A stretch of DNA of 64,000 nucleotides from contig NC_006042.1 in NCBI RefSeq assembly GCF_000002515.2, positions 1,736,001-1,800,000 on the forward strand. Reading direction: 5' to 3'. The notes under the pieces were generated by a model. The model saw only the letters and a program-made list of their open reading frames with translations, had not been told where the DNA came from and made no database searches. Positions 11,295 through 21,776 of this stretch are shown here, one piece after another. The stretch is from Kluyveromyces lactis. Its lineage: Eukaryota > Ascomycota > Saccharomycetes > Saccharomycetales > Saccharomycetaceae. Position 1 is the stretch's first letter. The number at the start of each line of letters is the position of its first letter. The translations under genes were made by a program, and so were the position numbers.

Positions 11295-12497
11295 TTATCT
11301 TGCCAGATCTGGTCGTTGTTTGAGCAGGTCCATCTTCAGCTGATTCAAATTATTACACACCCAAATAACAGAATGATCATTTTGAGCTCTTATGCCATCT
11401 ATGATATCCAAAATTTCCTCAGAAGTAAAACTGGTAGAATTCACAATTGTTTCAACGAATGAGCAAAAAGCTTTGCGTTTTTGGAAAGTCCTTTTCTTTT
11501 GGAACTTTGCCAATTTCGATCTCCCATGGTCTTGAACAAACGAGTCAATTTGAGGTTTCAATGATTGCATGAATTCGTTATATATCGAATACACTGAGTC
11601 CAGGTCGTTCTTCATTACGATACTCAAGCTACCATCATCAGTCACGAGATAATTCTTGCCATCTTCACTTAAAGGTGGTTTGAACTGTTGACCCTTTGAC
11701 ACCGAAGCAACACCAATTTTTTTAGCATGCATTGTTTTAGCTTGTTTGTTTATGTTAAGTTGCTGAGGGTGATCAGTATCCGTATTCATACGACGAGGGA
11801 GATTCTCAGTATTCTCTTCATACGCTATGTTAAATGCAATATCCAGTCCAGATGAATTTTTGCTGTAAGCACTAGTGGTGGCATGGTCGAATTTAGAAGA
11901 ATTCGTAGCGTTAGATGGAACCGACTGTGAGAGTTGGCTTTTTGGATAAGTAACATGATTGAATGTAAAGGGATAAGTGATCATATTATCCATCAATTGC
12001 TCCATGGAGGTGGATAGACCAGAAGATGGTATATTTTTTGCCGAATTAAGAGGAGAGATAGAAGTAGAAATGGCCTGATCTTGAGTATTTGAGTTTGAGA
12101 GGTATTCTTTCGTTGGTTTGGCATCTAGCTTTGTATCGCTTTTTTTCAACAGGTGTGGGTTTTCAAAGAGATACTGCAAGTTTTGTTTTAGGTAATTAAC
12201 GTATTCCCTTAACTGCTGGTTCTCTGCAATTAGATTTTGTACATTATAATGAAGAGATAAATTTTCTGATGCCATGAAATACTGAGATGGAGGAATATAG
12301 TGAACACTTGTGTTACCTTGAAAATGTTCTTGGTTTAATAAATTATCTTGTTGAGTGTGTCGCTGACGTTGTTGAATTCTTAACGTATCACTTGAGTCGA
12401 TAGGTGATGTAGGATCCGCCTTTGACGATTGGAACTTTGTGACTTCGAGTTCTTTTTTAATAGGCTGGGGCAATTGACTAAACTGTTCTGTTCTCAT
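11295..12497 (-). CDS. Gcr1-family-like transcription factor, C-terminal reading frame
   Basis: A 400-codon frame opening with ATG. Residues 79-117 form a predicted coiled coil (NLIAENQQLREYVNYLKQ). The C-terminal 118 residues resemble the GCR1_C DNA-binding domain: a V-Y-x-x-Y-x-E-F start near residue 302, QIDSFVQDHG, the basic FQKKRTFQKRKAF, FVETIV, then SVIWVCNNLNQL near the end. These line up position by position with remembered Gcr1 features (TIWDLYAEWY...IENYG...RR...IET...ISLYFRNL). Only one TGA and 14 open codons separate this frame, in phase, from the upstream frame 12540-13238, and the 42 bp gap is too short for a promoter. I read the two as one gene. It is not at this place in S. 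cerevisiae. The exact orthologue (Gcr1, Hot1, Msn1 or other) is unknown. Confidence 0.6.
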   Translation of the reverse strand: MRTEQFSQLPQPIKKELEVTKFQSSKADPTSPIDSSDTLRIQQRQRHTQQDNLLNQEHFQGNTSVHYIPPSQYFMASENLSLHYNVQNLIAENQQLREYVNYLKQNLQYLFENPHLLKKSDTKLDAKPTKEYLSNSNTQDQAISTSISPLNSAKNIPSSGLSTSMEQLMDNMITYPFTFNHVTYPKSQLSQSVPSNATNSSKFDHATTSAYSKNSSGLDIAFNIAYEENTENLPRRMNTDTDHPQQLNINKQAKTMHAKKIGVASVSKGQQFKPPLSEDGKNYLVTDDGSLSIVMKNDLDSVYSIYNEFMQSLKPQIDSFVQDHGRSKLAKFQKKRTFQKRKAFCSFVETIVNSTSFTSEEILDIIDGIRAQNDHSVIWVCNNLNQLKMDLLKQRPDLAR

Positions 12498-12539
12498 TGA
12501 AAATATACGTTCTCTGATAGCGTTGACATCGATCGCATC

Positions 12540-13238
12540 TCACTGAAAAAAAGAAACTGAATCATTTCCGACAATATCTATAGATTGAAATACCTGCTGT
12601 TGCACTTCAGATAATGCTCTAATGGCTTCAATCAGTAACGTGATTGTTGACGAGCCGTGATGACAGATTCTGATATCATCTTGAATGAATCTGAAACATT
12701 TATCATTGGTTACTAAAGCATTAGCAAACAGTGGGTCCTGAGATCGAACACTGCACCACTTAAAGTATCGAAGTACGCATGGAAGAGCAGTTGTTTTTAG
12801 AATTGACAATGGAAACATATTAGCTATTGGAAGCATTTTGGCCAATCTTATAGGTATATTGCTGACCGTTTCGTACATGCTAATGCAATTTCCTACTATC
12901 CCTGTAAAGTCATCAATGCTCCTGCCCTTTTCCAAGGAGAGGAACATGTCGTTGAGCATGAAGTACATGTTCATGGAGATACCATCTACTTCTGCTGTAT
13001 TTAGAGTAATCCTCTTCGGTATCCTTGTAAGGTTCCCTGATGACAATTCTTCGGTAGCGCTGGGGCCAAGGTTGTCACTTTCCTTGGTACTGTCACTTGT
13101 GGTATCGTCATCATTATTCAATTGTGAGTCGGTGCTATCGTCACTTGATAGATGTTCTGGTCCTTCTTGACCAGGTATGATGGTATGACTAGCAGTTGAA
13201 GAGCTAAGGTCACTATTTGTAGACCTATTTGCATTCAT
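12540..13238 (-). CDS. N-terminal reading frame of the same Gcr1-like gene, ending at an in-frame TGA
   Basis: From the first ATG (13238) there are 232 codons. The frame stays open upstream to 13283 but has no earlier ATG. The first 75 residues are rich in S, T, D and N and look disordered. The remainder is helical and hydrophobic (FMLNDMFLSLEKGRSIDDF, LPIANMFPLSILKTTALP, TITLLIEAIRALSEVQQQVF), like a protein-interaction or dimerisation region. It ends CAG TGA (stop at 12540-12542). Without that stop the frame continues for 14 codons into the coiled-coil and DNA-binding frame, giving about 647 residues in all. Possible explanations are a real nonsense allele, stop-codon readthrough, a base-call error, or two proteins. 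Confidence 0.55.
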   Translation of the reverse strand: MNANRSTNSDLSSSTASHTIIPGQEGPEHLSSDDSTDSQLNNDDDTTSDSTKESDNLGPSATEELSSGNLTRIPKRITLNTAEVDGISMNMYFMLNDMFLSLEKGRSIDDFTGIVGNCISMYETVSNIPIRLAKMLPIANMFPLSILKTTALPCVLRYFKWCSVRSQDPLFANALVTNDKCFRFIQDDIRICHHGSSTITLLIEAIRALSEVQQQVFQSIDIVGNDSVSFFQ

Positions 13239-16200
13239 AAAATTAATTCCGTTATATGAAGTTAAGTGAGTTTCCCTGCACAAAACAACTTAATTCGTAT
13301 TAAATTGATAATTTTGCCTGGGTTTGATTCAAAAAGAAGTTAACAATGACGACAAAAATAAAGCAGAGATAAATTGCAAAGAATTGGGAAATATTGGAAT
13401 ATTGGATTACACGGTGTCAGGTATTTTCCCTTACTATCCGATGTTCACAGTTATCAACTGAATCAAAAAAAACCCAAGATCTGAAATTCTTCCTAAGCGA
13501 CTCAAGATTATATTGCACCACACCTTTCTAAGAAAACCTGTATCGAAAAGTGACTGGCGAATAACGTGAGATATAAATGAAGGAAAGCAGGACAAACTTG
13601 TGCTGTAATACAATTCAATTAATTTGATACGATGAGGATTTCAGTGTTTGAAGAATTGTAAAAGTATTAAGTTTTTTTTCTGGTATAATTTATTTCTCAA
13701 TAGACTTAAACGTTGGTTCAGTTACTTTGATTCTTCCCCTTTTCCTTATTCGTAAATCAATGAGAACTGTATTGGTACAAATCAATTCAAGAAAGCAATC
13801 CCTCTTCTCAGATGCTGGTTTGGAATATTAGTACCGATTGATGCAGTGTATGTTTTTTTCCTTACGTTCTAGAGGTGACCACTTCTTCTTTGCTGTCTTA
13901 CCTCTTTTATCATCTAACTGAAGATGCTTTCAAAATATGGACAACAGACAAAGATAAAAAGTACTTGTTGATATTAGACTTATCAAAAAAATATGTCAAA
14001 GGAAAAAATTAATAAAAATGTTCAATGGAAGATGATCTGCTCAGCAAAGAAACAAATACCTATGAAGATCACAAGTTAGTGGTAATATGTTCCTTTCAGT
14101 TTCTTCAAAAAAAAAAAACTGCAACCGGCTAATTTGAGTAGCACAAAATCTTTGCAATTGTCTTCTGAATTTTAATTCTCACCTTTTGATCAGACTTTTA
14201 TTTTTTTTTTGCAGGTGAACGTTCCCCTTTGTCTGAATGTACCTGGAATTAACAGAATCTGAATTGAATCTTAGTTCAAATCTATTCAAAAAGCCTATCG
14301 GGGTTCACTTAATGTCTGCAACGTAGACACTTGGATGTGGGAAGGTGATAATATATTTATAAGCTGGAGACGGGAAGAAATTCAAATGAAAAGTTGCAGT
14401 AGCTGGTTTGCGTTTTTTCTTTTACCCTCTTTCCTTCCTCAACAGTAACATTAGGATGCATGAGCGAAACACACAAGTATAAACAAGAATAATAATACGC
14501 TCATGCAACTGTACTGATGCGCCTCATCCAAAGATGCCGATATTTATGTTTTTTTTTCGCTTTGTTGCCTGCGAGCATGAATGGTTTTGAAAGATACGAA
14601 GACAAACCTTAAGCAATTTGAGAATTGTTTTTTTCGGAATACATCAAAGATCCCAGCCATGAAAGGCTTACTTGCTTCGATGTACCTGTGGCATTTTATG
14701 GATCGCTAGCGAGCATAAGTTAAGTTACTAAGAAGCTTTCAAAAATGAGGAAAGAAGGGAATACGCTGAGGGGAGTGCATCGGAAGCAGCAAAATATGCT
14801 ATAAACGGCATACTGCGCGCCTCGGTCGTACGCATACAACCATGATGGTAGCCTCTTCTTTCCATACTCCAGTACAGATATGCACTTACTATTGTATTAT
14901 AAATTACGGATACCACAAACAAAGGCTTTTTACTTCCTCAGATGTAAGAGCAGAATCAAAATGACTGGTAAAAACTGAAAATATGAAAAGATAAAATCAT
15001 AGTATACCTCGTGGTAATTATAGTAGTCGAATCATTGGCAACAACATCCAAAGGCGCAACGTAAGGAACAATTCAAGAAAAGAAATTCTACACAGATCTA
15101 TAAAGGTCGAGCAGAATAAACAGCGAAACAAAATAGTAGTGCACAAGATACAAACGACAGAAACATTCTTTCCACATGACAGATCAAAAGAAACGCTAGT
15201 TTTATTTGCACAGTATCTATACTGTGAGAAAAAAAAAAGATTGCAAAGTGGATGATATCAATAAAACCGTTCTTAATTGCTTCGACGCAACTAAGAAAAG
15301 AAAACCTATGAAAAACGAGTACACAAAAACAGAAAAAAAAACCTAGAAAAAAAGTATGCACTAAAGACCGATCTCTTCTCGATTAGTTCTATGTTTGAGT
15401 TACTTCTAGCTGTTTTCCAGCTGCAAAATGTATATATGATGATAGTCGCTTGTATCGGAATACATGTTCATAATGCCCTTTATTATTCTTTTCTCTTGTA
15501 CACGACATGACATAGTCTATCCCAAAGGAATACGTAGCAATATCCCGGTATGTTTTCGTATCTGGTCATATATATTTTTCATGAGCTGAACAATTCCGAT
15601 CTAAAGATTCGAAATTACAGAAAGTGACCTTTAAGGCCATACGATCCGAATAGGTATATCTTCGGGATACAAGGGAATTAGACACGACTGGCACTAAAAG
15701 ACTACTTCTCTTCACTTGTGCTCTATCTTGTTTATAACCGACTTCATTAAGACTAAAATTAGCGGTTGCGGCTGATTTAGTCTCCGGCGTCAGTTTCTAG
15801 TTAGATTTCAGTTCCTATTTTTCGATCAATTGTGTATTTTTTTTGCTTGCCCCATGTTAAAAATTGCATCGACTCTTACTTCCAGATCTTTCATTTCTGG
15901 CGATGAACCCTTCAGGCTACGTAAGGATCTGTGTTTCATAAGCAAGTGAGGGTTTGCCGGCACGGAACGTACAAACACAGAACGTTTACCAAATTGGTAG
16001 GATAATGCTTTCTCCGTTAACACCTTTCTTCTGCCGGCTAAATGCCCAGTGGCCAACAATGTACCGGGTGAACTGCACCTGACAAACACGAAGAAAGATT
16101 TTTCAGTTCCCTGTTTGTCCTCTGTTCAGCCCCTGTGAACCGATTTTAAACCCGAACAAATTATTGATCCAGTTTCAGTGTTCATTCCCTATACAAAGTG

Positions 16201-17542
16201 CGGCTGAATCGCTCGTTAAAAAAAGAGAATCAGCTTTACTTGCTTCACATCAACCTACGTTAGCTCAAAATGCACTACAAGACGCAACAGGATTGTTCAT
16301 TGTCTGAAAAATTTCTCATGGGGACCGCATGCGTGTTGTCGTGCCATTTGTAGAATCTAGTTTAAAGTTCCGACAAAACAATGCGGTGCTAGTTAAAAGA
16401 CTTTCAACGGGATAGTAATGAGGAGCTAACTTTAGCAGAATGGCCTATAGGGAAAGACGGTAATTCAACTTCAGCTCGTTCAGAATTGCTCACTATTCAC
16501 TGTAGTGTTTTCCGTTGTTATTTCAATCTTGGAAGCGATCACTCAGACGAATCGGTATTACTTATTTTCATGTTCCTTCGGAGAAAATTTCTTTTTCATT
16601 ACTTATCGCATTCTTTACTGTATTCGAACAAATTATTCCGACCGGCGCTGGTAACCAGCGAGCTGAATCGGTATGTGAACTTGAATTGCATAAAATGCTG
16701 ATTTTGCGGACATTAAGCTGAGAAGAGAATGGAGCGTTCTCTTTTACAGTCTGATATGCCAAAATTTTACAAGAAATATCGAATAAGAAGCCATTTCATC
16801 AGATTACCGTTTTTGTCAAAAAAAAAAAAATACAAAGTATGATTGGTGCGCCAGTATTGATTATTGTTTTGCACAATGGGGTTCTTTTCGTTGAAAATAT
16901 TGTTTGCGTATCTCGAGTGTTGCCTGAGTTACGCGTTTTATGTACCTTATTCTTGCATATTTATAAGGCATTATTTGCGTTTTCAAGTTCGAAACTTGCA
17001 AATTATGTTTTGAGAGTTTCCAAATGGGTACTGAAAACAAAGATCTTCACGTGTTACTGCAAAGGCAGAAGGCAAAGTAAATGAATCGATCTTAATGGAA
17101 AAGCACACATTAACCATTCTTTTGGGGTTTTCTTACCGGAGTTACTTTTAGAACATACGCTGTACAAAAATGGCTAATCTGGATGGACTTACACTAGTTT
17201 TGGTATTAGTTCTGCATGGATCAGGACGAAGAAAAGAAACGAATGTGATGTTTGAGTTCTAATTCCATTGCAATTGCATGTTCGGTCTGTTTGCGCGTGG
17301 AAAAGAAAAAACTTCATTCGACAATTGAATCCGGTAAATGATACAAATGTAAATGACAAAGTTTGACTTACCATTCACAAGGGGAGAATTGGTCTCAGGG
17401 TTAAATTTTTAAACTACGCATTTCATGCAGTAAAAAAAAACGTAATAGCTGTACCTTCTTTCCAAAAAAAAAATACGCTGATAAAATGTACATAATTCGA
17501 TACAGACAGCAATTATTTAAATCGTTGTTCACCCCTTCTCTA
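13239..17542. other. Long gene-free spacer upstream of the Gcr1-like gene
   Basis: About 4.3 kb between the regulator's first ATG and the 3' end of the FGGY kinase gene. Both flanking genes are on the minus strand, so all of it is potential upstream regulatory DNA for the regulator. It contains A/T homopolymer runs (for example near 14107, 14202 and 16820), forkhead-type sites at 14479-14486 and 15728-15735, and a CACGTG at 17047-17052. A frame at 15826-16089 (minus) is open for 87 codons in somewhat GC-richer DNA but starts with GTG and matches no family I know. No tRNA or known structural RNA was seen. Confidence 0.5.
14479..14486 (+). promoter_or_regulatory. Forkhead-type site ATAAACAA
   Basis: Exact RTAAACAA match in the upstream spacer of the Gcr1-like gene, about 1.2 kb before its first ATG. 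Function is inferred from the motif only. Confidence 0.25.
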
Positions 17543-19834
17543 TCATTTAACTTCATCGACGAGTTTTCTGTACTTCTGTTGAGTAGCCGCCATGTCCAAG
17601 AAAATCTTGTACTTGGCGTTTAACAAAAGTCTATCTGGAGCATCCTCTTCAGTTGGCCACACAACCTTACCACCTCCCGTCATATTGTACATAACTTCCC
17701 ATAACTTGTCCTTGGTTACATCACGAAGGACTTTGGCATTGTTGTGATTTGCCGCAGAAGTAGCAGCCTCCTTAGACTTTTCAGTTTTAGCGTCAAATGT
17801 CAACAGCGATTCGTCTTCATTTTCCTCTTCCATTTCATCGATGATTGCCTCCTCATTACTGGCCATCACAGGGAATGGATAACCCCCAGTGGTAGAAATT
17901 TGTGCAGTGGATGATGTTGCAGAAGGAGCAGTGTAAGGACTTGGCATGTCAGCAAATTTCAAGTCGTTTGTCTTCTTCTGTGCCTTTGCGAAACTAGTTA
18001 ATGGTTTGAGGGTATTGCCACCACCGTGTCCTAACCCTGATGCAGCTGACCCAGAACGTGATCTGGATCCATCTCCTATAATACCAGCATCCTTTCTGCT
18101 CAAAGAACTCTTACGACGAATGGAGACGTCCTTATTTGAAGTTGTTGCAGGGTCGGATGCTGTCTCTTCAAGTTTAGCACATGCATTAAAGGACTCGCTT
18201 GCCACTGCCCCTAGTAAGGCAGAACCAAATACGACAGCGGCGTCGATGTACCTTGGAATCACAATTGGTAAACCGGTACAGTCTGCCAACAATCTCATTA
18301 ATAACCCATTTCTGCATTGTCCTCCTGACATGAAGATGGCAGCTAATTCATGTCCTGAATTACACATTTGCTCGACAATTTGTCTCGTTTGTTGTGCAAT
18401 GAATTCACAAGCTCCCAAATACATTATGGATAGATCATCGATAGAGTTGTCCATAGATTGACCAATGATAGCGGCACGCATAGATGGATCAGCGATTGGA
18501 GATCTATTCCCATGATAATCACCGTAAAAGAATAGATGCTTGGCCAATGCAACAACGGAGCTAGCTTTGCGCTGTTGAGCCAATAGCTCTAATCTTGAAT
18601 TTAAATAATCGAACTTAGAGACGTTTGCTGCATCTGAAAGTTGAGAAAGCTCGGCGTATGCTGGATGGGTAGTTAAAACGTGGGCTAATAATGCACCTGT
18701 GCATGATTGACCACCCTCAGCTAACCAAAACCCAGGAGCCATAACATCTCTGTAAGGTCCCCAAACACCTTTAACAAATATTGGGTCCTTTGACATGGCA
18801 ATATGACATGTCGAAGTACCAGCTACGGCAGCCAAACGGCCTGTGGCACGGTCAATTCCATGCTTCACTTCATCGGATTTGACCAAAGCTGGGATTTCAA
18901 CGTCGGTACGGGCGGCCACTGTTCCGACCCACCCGGCATATGCATCGATAACACCTGAACCGACGACACAATGAGTACTCAAACCTAATTCAGCAGCAGA
19001 TTCCTCCGTCAATGTACCGATACATTCACCAGCGGACAGGAAAGTGGTTTCTGTTACTGAACCACCAAGCTTGGCAAAATCATCTGCAATCAACTCTTCC
19101 AATCCTATTTCTTGTAAGAACTCTTTAGACCAACCGTTCTTAGATCCTTCTACTCCAAGTGGCAATAGACCTTGCTTACAAACGGTAGAACAGTAGGATC
19201 TGATCTCTGACCCGGTAGCTTTGAAAGTTAAGTAGTCAGCCAAATCGAAGAATTTGCACTGAGCAAACTTCTTCTCCGGAATGTTGTTTTTCAACCATTT
19301 GATCTTTGGAATTTCCATTTCAACACTCATTTGGCCACCTACGTACTTCAAACATTTATCACCAGTGGCATTAATCTCCTCGGTCTCTTCGATAGCTCTG
19401 TGATCCATCCACAAGATTATATTTTGTAAGTTGTCAGTAAAATCAGGACCAACACCGACGTCCTCGTTGTTATTATCAACAACGACTAACGAACAAGTCG
19501 CGTCGAACCCAATCCCATGAATAGTTCTAGGATCGACGCCAGAGTCTCTGACAACGTTCTTAACACAGTAACAGATCGCATTCCAGATCTCTTGAGACGA
19601 TTGAGTGATATAGTTTGGTTTCAACTCGTGCCTTTGAATTGGCCTCTCAGCTAGCGAAAGAATATTCCCCAAATTATCGATCACACAGGCACGCGCTGAT
19701 CCTGTACCAACGTCAACACCTACATAGTAAACCATTTTACGCTCATTTTGAAGCGATAACCCACTCATAGAGTGGGAAAGCAATCTCTGTTGCGAGATAG
19801 ACAACGAAGAATGTGACTTTCTCGAACCAAACAT
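17543..19834 (-). CDS. YDR109C: FGGY-family carbohydrate kinase (D-ribulokinase-like)
   Basis: A 763-residue FGGY kinase. After a 33-residue N-terminal leader comes the phosphate-binding strand YYVGVDVGTGSARACVID, then GIGFDATCS, ILWMDHRA, and the second ATP-binding lobe with AVAGTSTCH, AEGGQSCTG and IFMSGGQCRNGLL. Residues about 560-700 form a Ser/Gly/Asn-rich low-complexity insert. The C-terminal end (TGGGKVVWPTEED) is like the S. cerevisiae protein (715 residues). Mammalian FGGY and yeast YDR109C phosphorylate D-ribulose in a proposed metabolite-repair role; the substrate here is inferred from family. In S. cerevisiae the gene adjoins TRS85. Two lines place it here: strong family match and ancestral synteny. 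Confidence 0.93.
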   Translation of the reverse strand: MFGSRKSHSSLSISQQRLLSHSMSGLSLQNERKMVYYVGVDVGTGSARACVIDNLGNILSLAERPIQRHELKPNYITQSSQEIWNAICYCVKNVVRDSGVDPRTIHGIGFDATCSLVVVDNNNEDVGVGPDFTDNLQNIILWMDHRAIEETEEINATGDKCLKYVGGQMSVEMEIPKIKWLKNNIPEKKFAQCKFFDLADYLTFKATGSEIRSYCSTVCKQGLLPLGVEGSKNGWSKEFLQEIGLEELIADDFAKLGGSVTETTFLSAGECIGTLTEESAAELGLSTHCVVGSGVIDAYAGWVGTVAARTDVEIPALVKSDEVKHGIDRATGRLAAVAGTSTCHIAMSKDPIFVKGVWGPYRDVMAPGFWLAEGGQSCTGALLAHVLTTHPAYAELSQLSDAANVSKFDYLNSRLELLAQQRKASSVVALAKHLFFYGDYHGNRSPIADPSMRAAIIGQSMDNSIDDLSIMYLGACEFIAQQTRQIVEQMCNSGHELAAIFMSGGQCRNGLLMRLLADCTGLPIVIPRYIDAAVVFGSALLGAVASESFNACAKLEETASDPATTSNKDVSIRRKSSLSRKDAGIIGDGSRSRSGSAASGLGHGGGNTLKPLTSFAKAQKKTNDLKFADMPSPYTAPSATSSTAQISTTGGYPFPVMASNEEAIIDEMEEENEDESLLTFDAKTEKSKEAATSAANHNNAKVLRDVTKDKLWEVMYNMTGGGKVVWPTEEDAPDRLLLNAKYKIFLDMAATQQKYRKLVDEVK

Positions 19835-20528
19835 GTCGTTCCCTTGTTAACCCCGCTTTATTTCTTGAGTTGGTTTTCTCAATTAACAATCAGTTCTCTA
19901 TTCTGGATGTTAAACGTTCAGTGACAAGTTGAATTGAAATGAACACTAAACCATTTAGCCCTGTGCTTTTATATAACCGATTGCGATTTCTAACTATAAG
20001 TAAAAGAATAGATTGTCTCTGTGTAACATTTACCTTAATATATCAAAAAATACGTAATAAGCTTTCCTTTCACAGCTCTTTCTAAACAAGCTTTATCTTT
20101 TTTCTTTTTCTTGGCTTTCTTCCTTATTTCTTTCCGAAGCCAAATAGAGCAATCATGGGAATTCAGAGGATTACGGAAGTTCGGAACAATTGTGCAAAGC
20201 GCGTTGCATGTGAGAGAGTACTAAAGAACACTCGAGAAGCGACCTGTAATGAGCGCATTGCAGATACTCTACCCTCCTGAGCTTTGCTCCATCAAGTTGT
20301 CTTGTTTTTGTGTATATGAGTATGTGTGGTTTCTCCGTATGTGAAATATAGGGGTACTTCATAGAGGCAGGAGGGGATCATAGTTTTTTTACCCGGATTT
20401 GAATTTCCGCTACTAAAAAATAATACCGTAGCAGTAGCAGTTTCATTTGATATCACGTGAGCGTTTGTGAAATTGAACCTATGCATATATACTCTATATA
20501 CACGAAAGCCGTGGTTGCGATCACATGG
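19835..20528. promoter_or_regulatory. Spacer upstream of the FGGY kinase gene
   Basis: 694 bp between two minus-strand genes, so it holds the kinase promoter and the ARP6 3' end. An ATCACGTGA E-box (Cbf1-type) is at 20452-20460, next to a TATA-rich stretch at 20485-20500. Open frames inside it are short and unlike known proteins. Confidence 0.5.
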
Positions 20529-21776
20529 TTACAACCACTGTTGGTAGCCAAATCTGTTCTTGGTGCACCAATCGAGCCCGTGTTCTAGATATTCTTCTCT
20601 TGTGACCCTTGCTGAGCGGAACTGATCCGAGTTGGCAAAGTCTTTCATGCTTTCCCATCCGTGTAGAGATTTGTCCTTTTCCTGGGGTGAATGTACTTTG
20701 CAGCTCCAGTCTATCGGACATTGTCTTTGTAATTCTGTTTGTAATCGCTCGTGGAAGTTTGGAATGTTAAAATTGCCTCCGGTGCATACTATATTGGCAA
20801 CAAGTAATGGTCTGACGACTTCGGGACACATGTTGATGCATTCTAGAATTGTTTCGACGATTCCTGGTTTTAAAATCTGTGCAATTTCAGGATGAAAGAA
20901 CGTTTCTGGTACCGAGAAGACTTCATCTGTGAGTAATAAGGTCTGTGCATCATCCGTGAGCTTTTCTTTACCTGGTTTCTTAACGTACCCCAAGAAACTC
21001 GTTTGGAAGTCCGGTAGTACATACTCGACCTTTGTGTTCATTTTGTTGTGGAAACTTGAAAAATATGATTCAGGGGGAACAAAAGTACATTGCTCCTTGA
21101 TGTTATTTACAAGTATTGTCTCTTCCATCACATTGTAATGCCTAAACGAAATGGTTTCCTGTAATAGGCCTGTTAAAAATCTGCCACCGATGTCGAGTTT
21201 CTTGATAGCTTTGTAATACGGTACTCCCTTTATTATAGGAACAGCCCATGTGCAGTTAAACCCCGAGTCTATAACTAATTGGAAGTCCTTGTATGAACTA
21301 GTTTTCTTGTCTTCAGCAGCGGTCATTGCGTCATCTTGATATTGACCCTGGTAAAAAGGAATATATTGTGCTACAGGTCCTTTGAACATAGATTTGAAAT
21401 CATATTCTTCGAATATTACCTGGTCCATGTTTTTCGAAAGCTCTGGTATCGTCATGAGCGTCTCACTTACTACTAAATGATGATCTTTAGTGTCATTGTC
21501 GTGTGTCAAGTTCCAATGGAAGTCGTCCTCGTTGTAAAAACAGTAATCCCATACTTCACTTTCTAATTCCCATGATACAAGTTGACCCAATTCGTGAGGC
21601 CTTCTTATTAAAGCCTGCGATATATCCCGCATTTTCTTCGTTTGATTTGAAAGGTGGAAGCGAGAGTATTTGTCCTTGGTTAAGCAGTTTAACGCTCGCA
21701 GTGGCTGATCCCATCCACTCTCACCAAATTTGATTTCATACGATCCGTTATCGATCACCAATACAGGCTCACTCAT
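20529..21776 (-). CDS. ARP6: Actin-related protein Arp6 (SWR1 complex)
   Basis: A 415-residue actin-fold protein. It starts VLVIDNGSYEIKFGE, the ATP-binding loop of actins, then RPHELGQLVSWELESEVWDYC, PELSKNMDQVIFEEY, LVIDSGFNCTWAVPIIKGVPYYKAIKKLDIGGRFLT (second phosphate loop) and IVCTGGNFNIPNF. It ends NRFGYQQWL, very close to S. cerevisiae Arp6 (438). With Swc6 and Swc2 it forms part of the SWR1 remodeller that deposits histone H2A.Z. It is divergent from SMC4 across 334 bp, the same arrangement as YLR085C-YLR086W. Confidence 0.97.
   Translation of the reverse strand: MSEPVLVIDNGSYEIKFGESGWDQPLRALNCLTKDKYSRFHLSNQTKKMRDISQALIRRPHELGQLVSWELESEVWDYCFYNEDDFHWNLTHDNDTKDHHLVVSETLMTIPELSKNMDQVIFEEYDFKSMFKGPVAQYIPFYQGQYQDDAMTAAEDKKTSSYKDFQLVIDSGFNCTWAVPIIKGVPYYKAIKKLDIGGRFLTGLLQETISFRHYNVMEETILVNNIKEQCTFVPPESYFSSFHNKMNTKVEYVLPDFQTSFLGYVKKPGKEKLTDDAQTLLLTDEVFSVPETFFHPEIAQILKPGIVETILECINMCPEVVRPLLVANIVCTGGNFNIPNFHERLQTELQRQCPIDWSCKVHSPQEKDKSLHGWESMKDFANSDQFRSARVTREEYLEHGLDWCTKNRFGYQQWL

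Noticed and set aside
14625-14660. Centromere element III-like TTTCGGAA...CAT sequence
   Set aside because: The match is imperfect, and no CDEI with an AT-rich CDEII lies at the right distance on the proper side. The several CACGTG sites likewise lack CDEII/CDEIII.
15098-15361. 87-codon Phe-rich minus-strand frame
   Set aside because: It is produced by A-runs read in reverse. The peptide is low-complexity and matches no family.
17946-18461. 171-codon plus-strand frame
   Set aside because: It is fully antisense to the conserved FGGY kinase domain and is a shadow frame.
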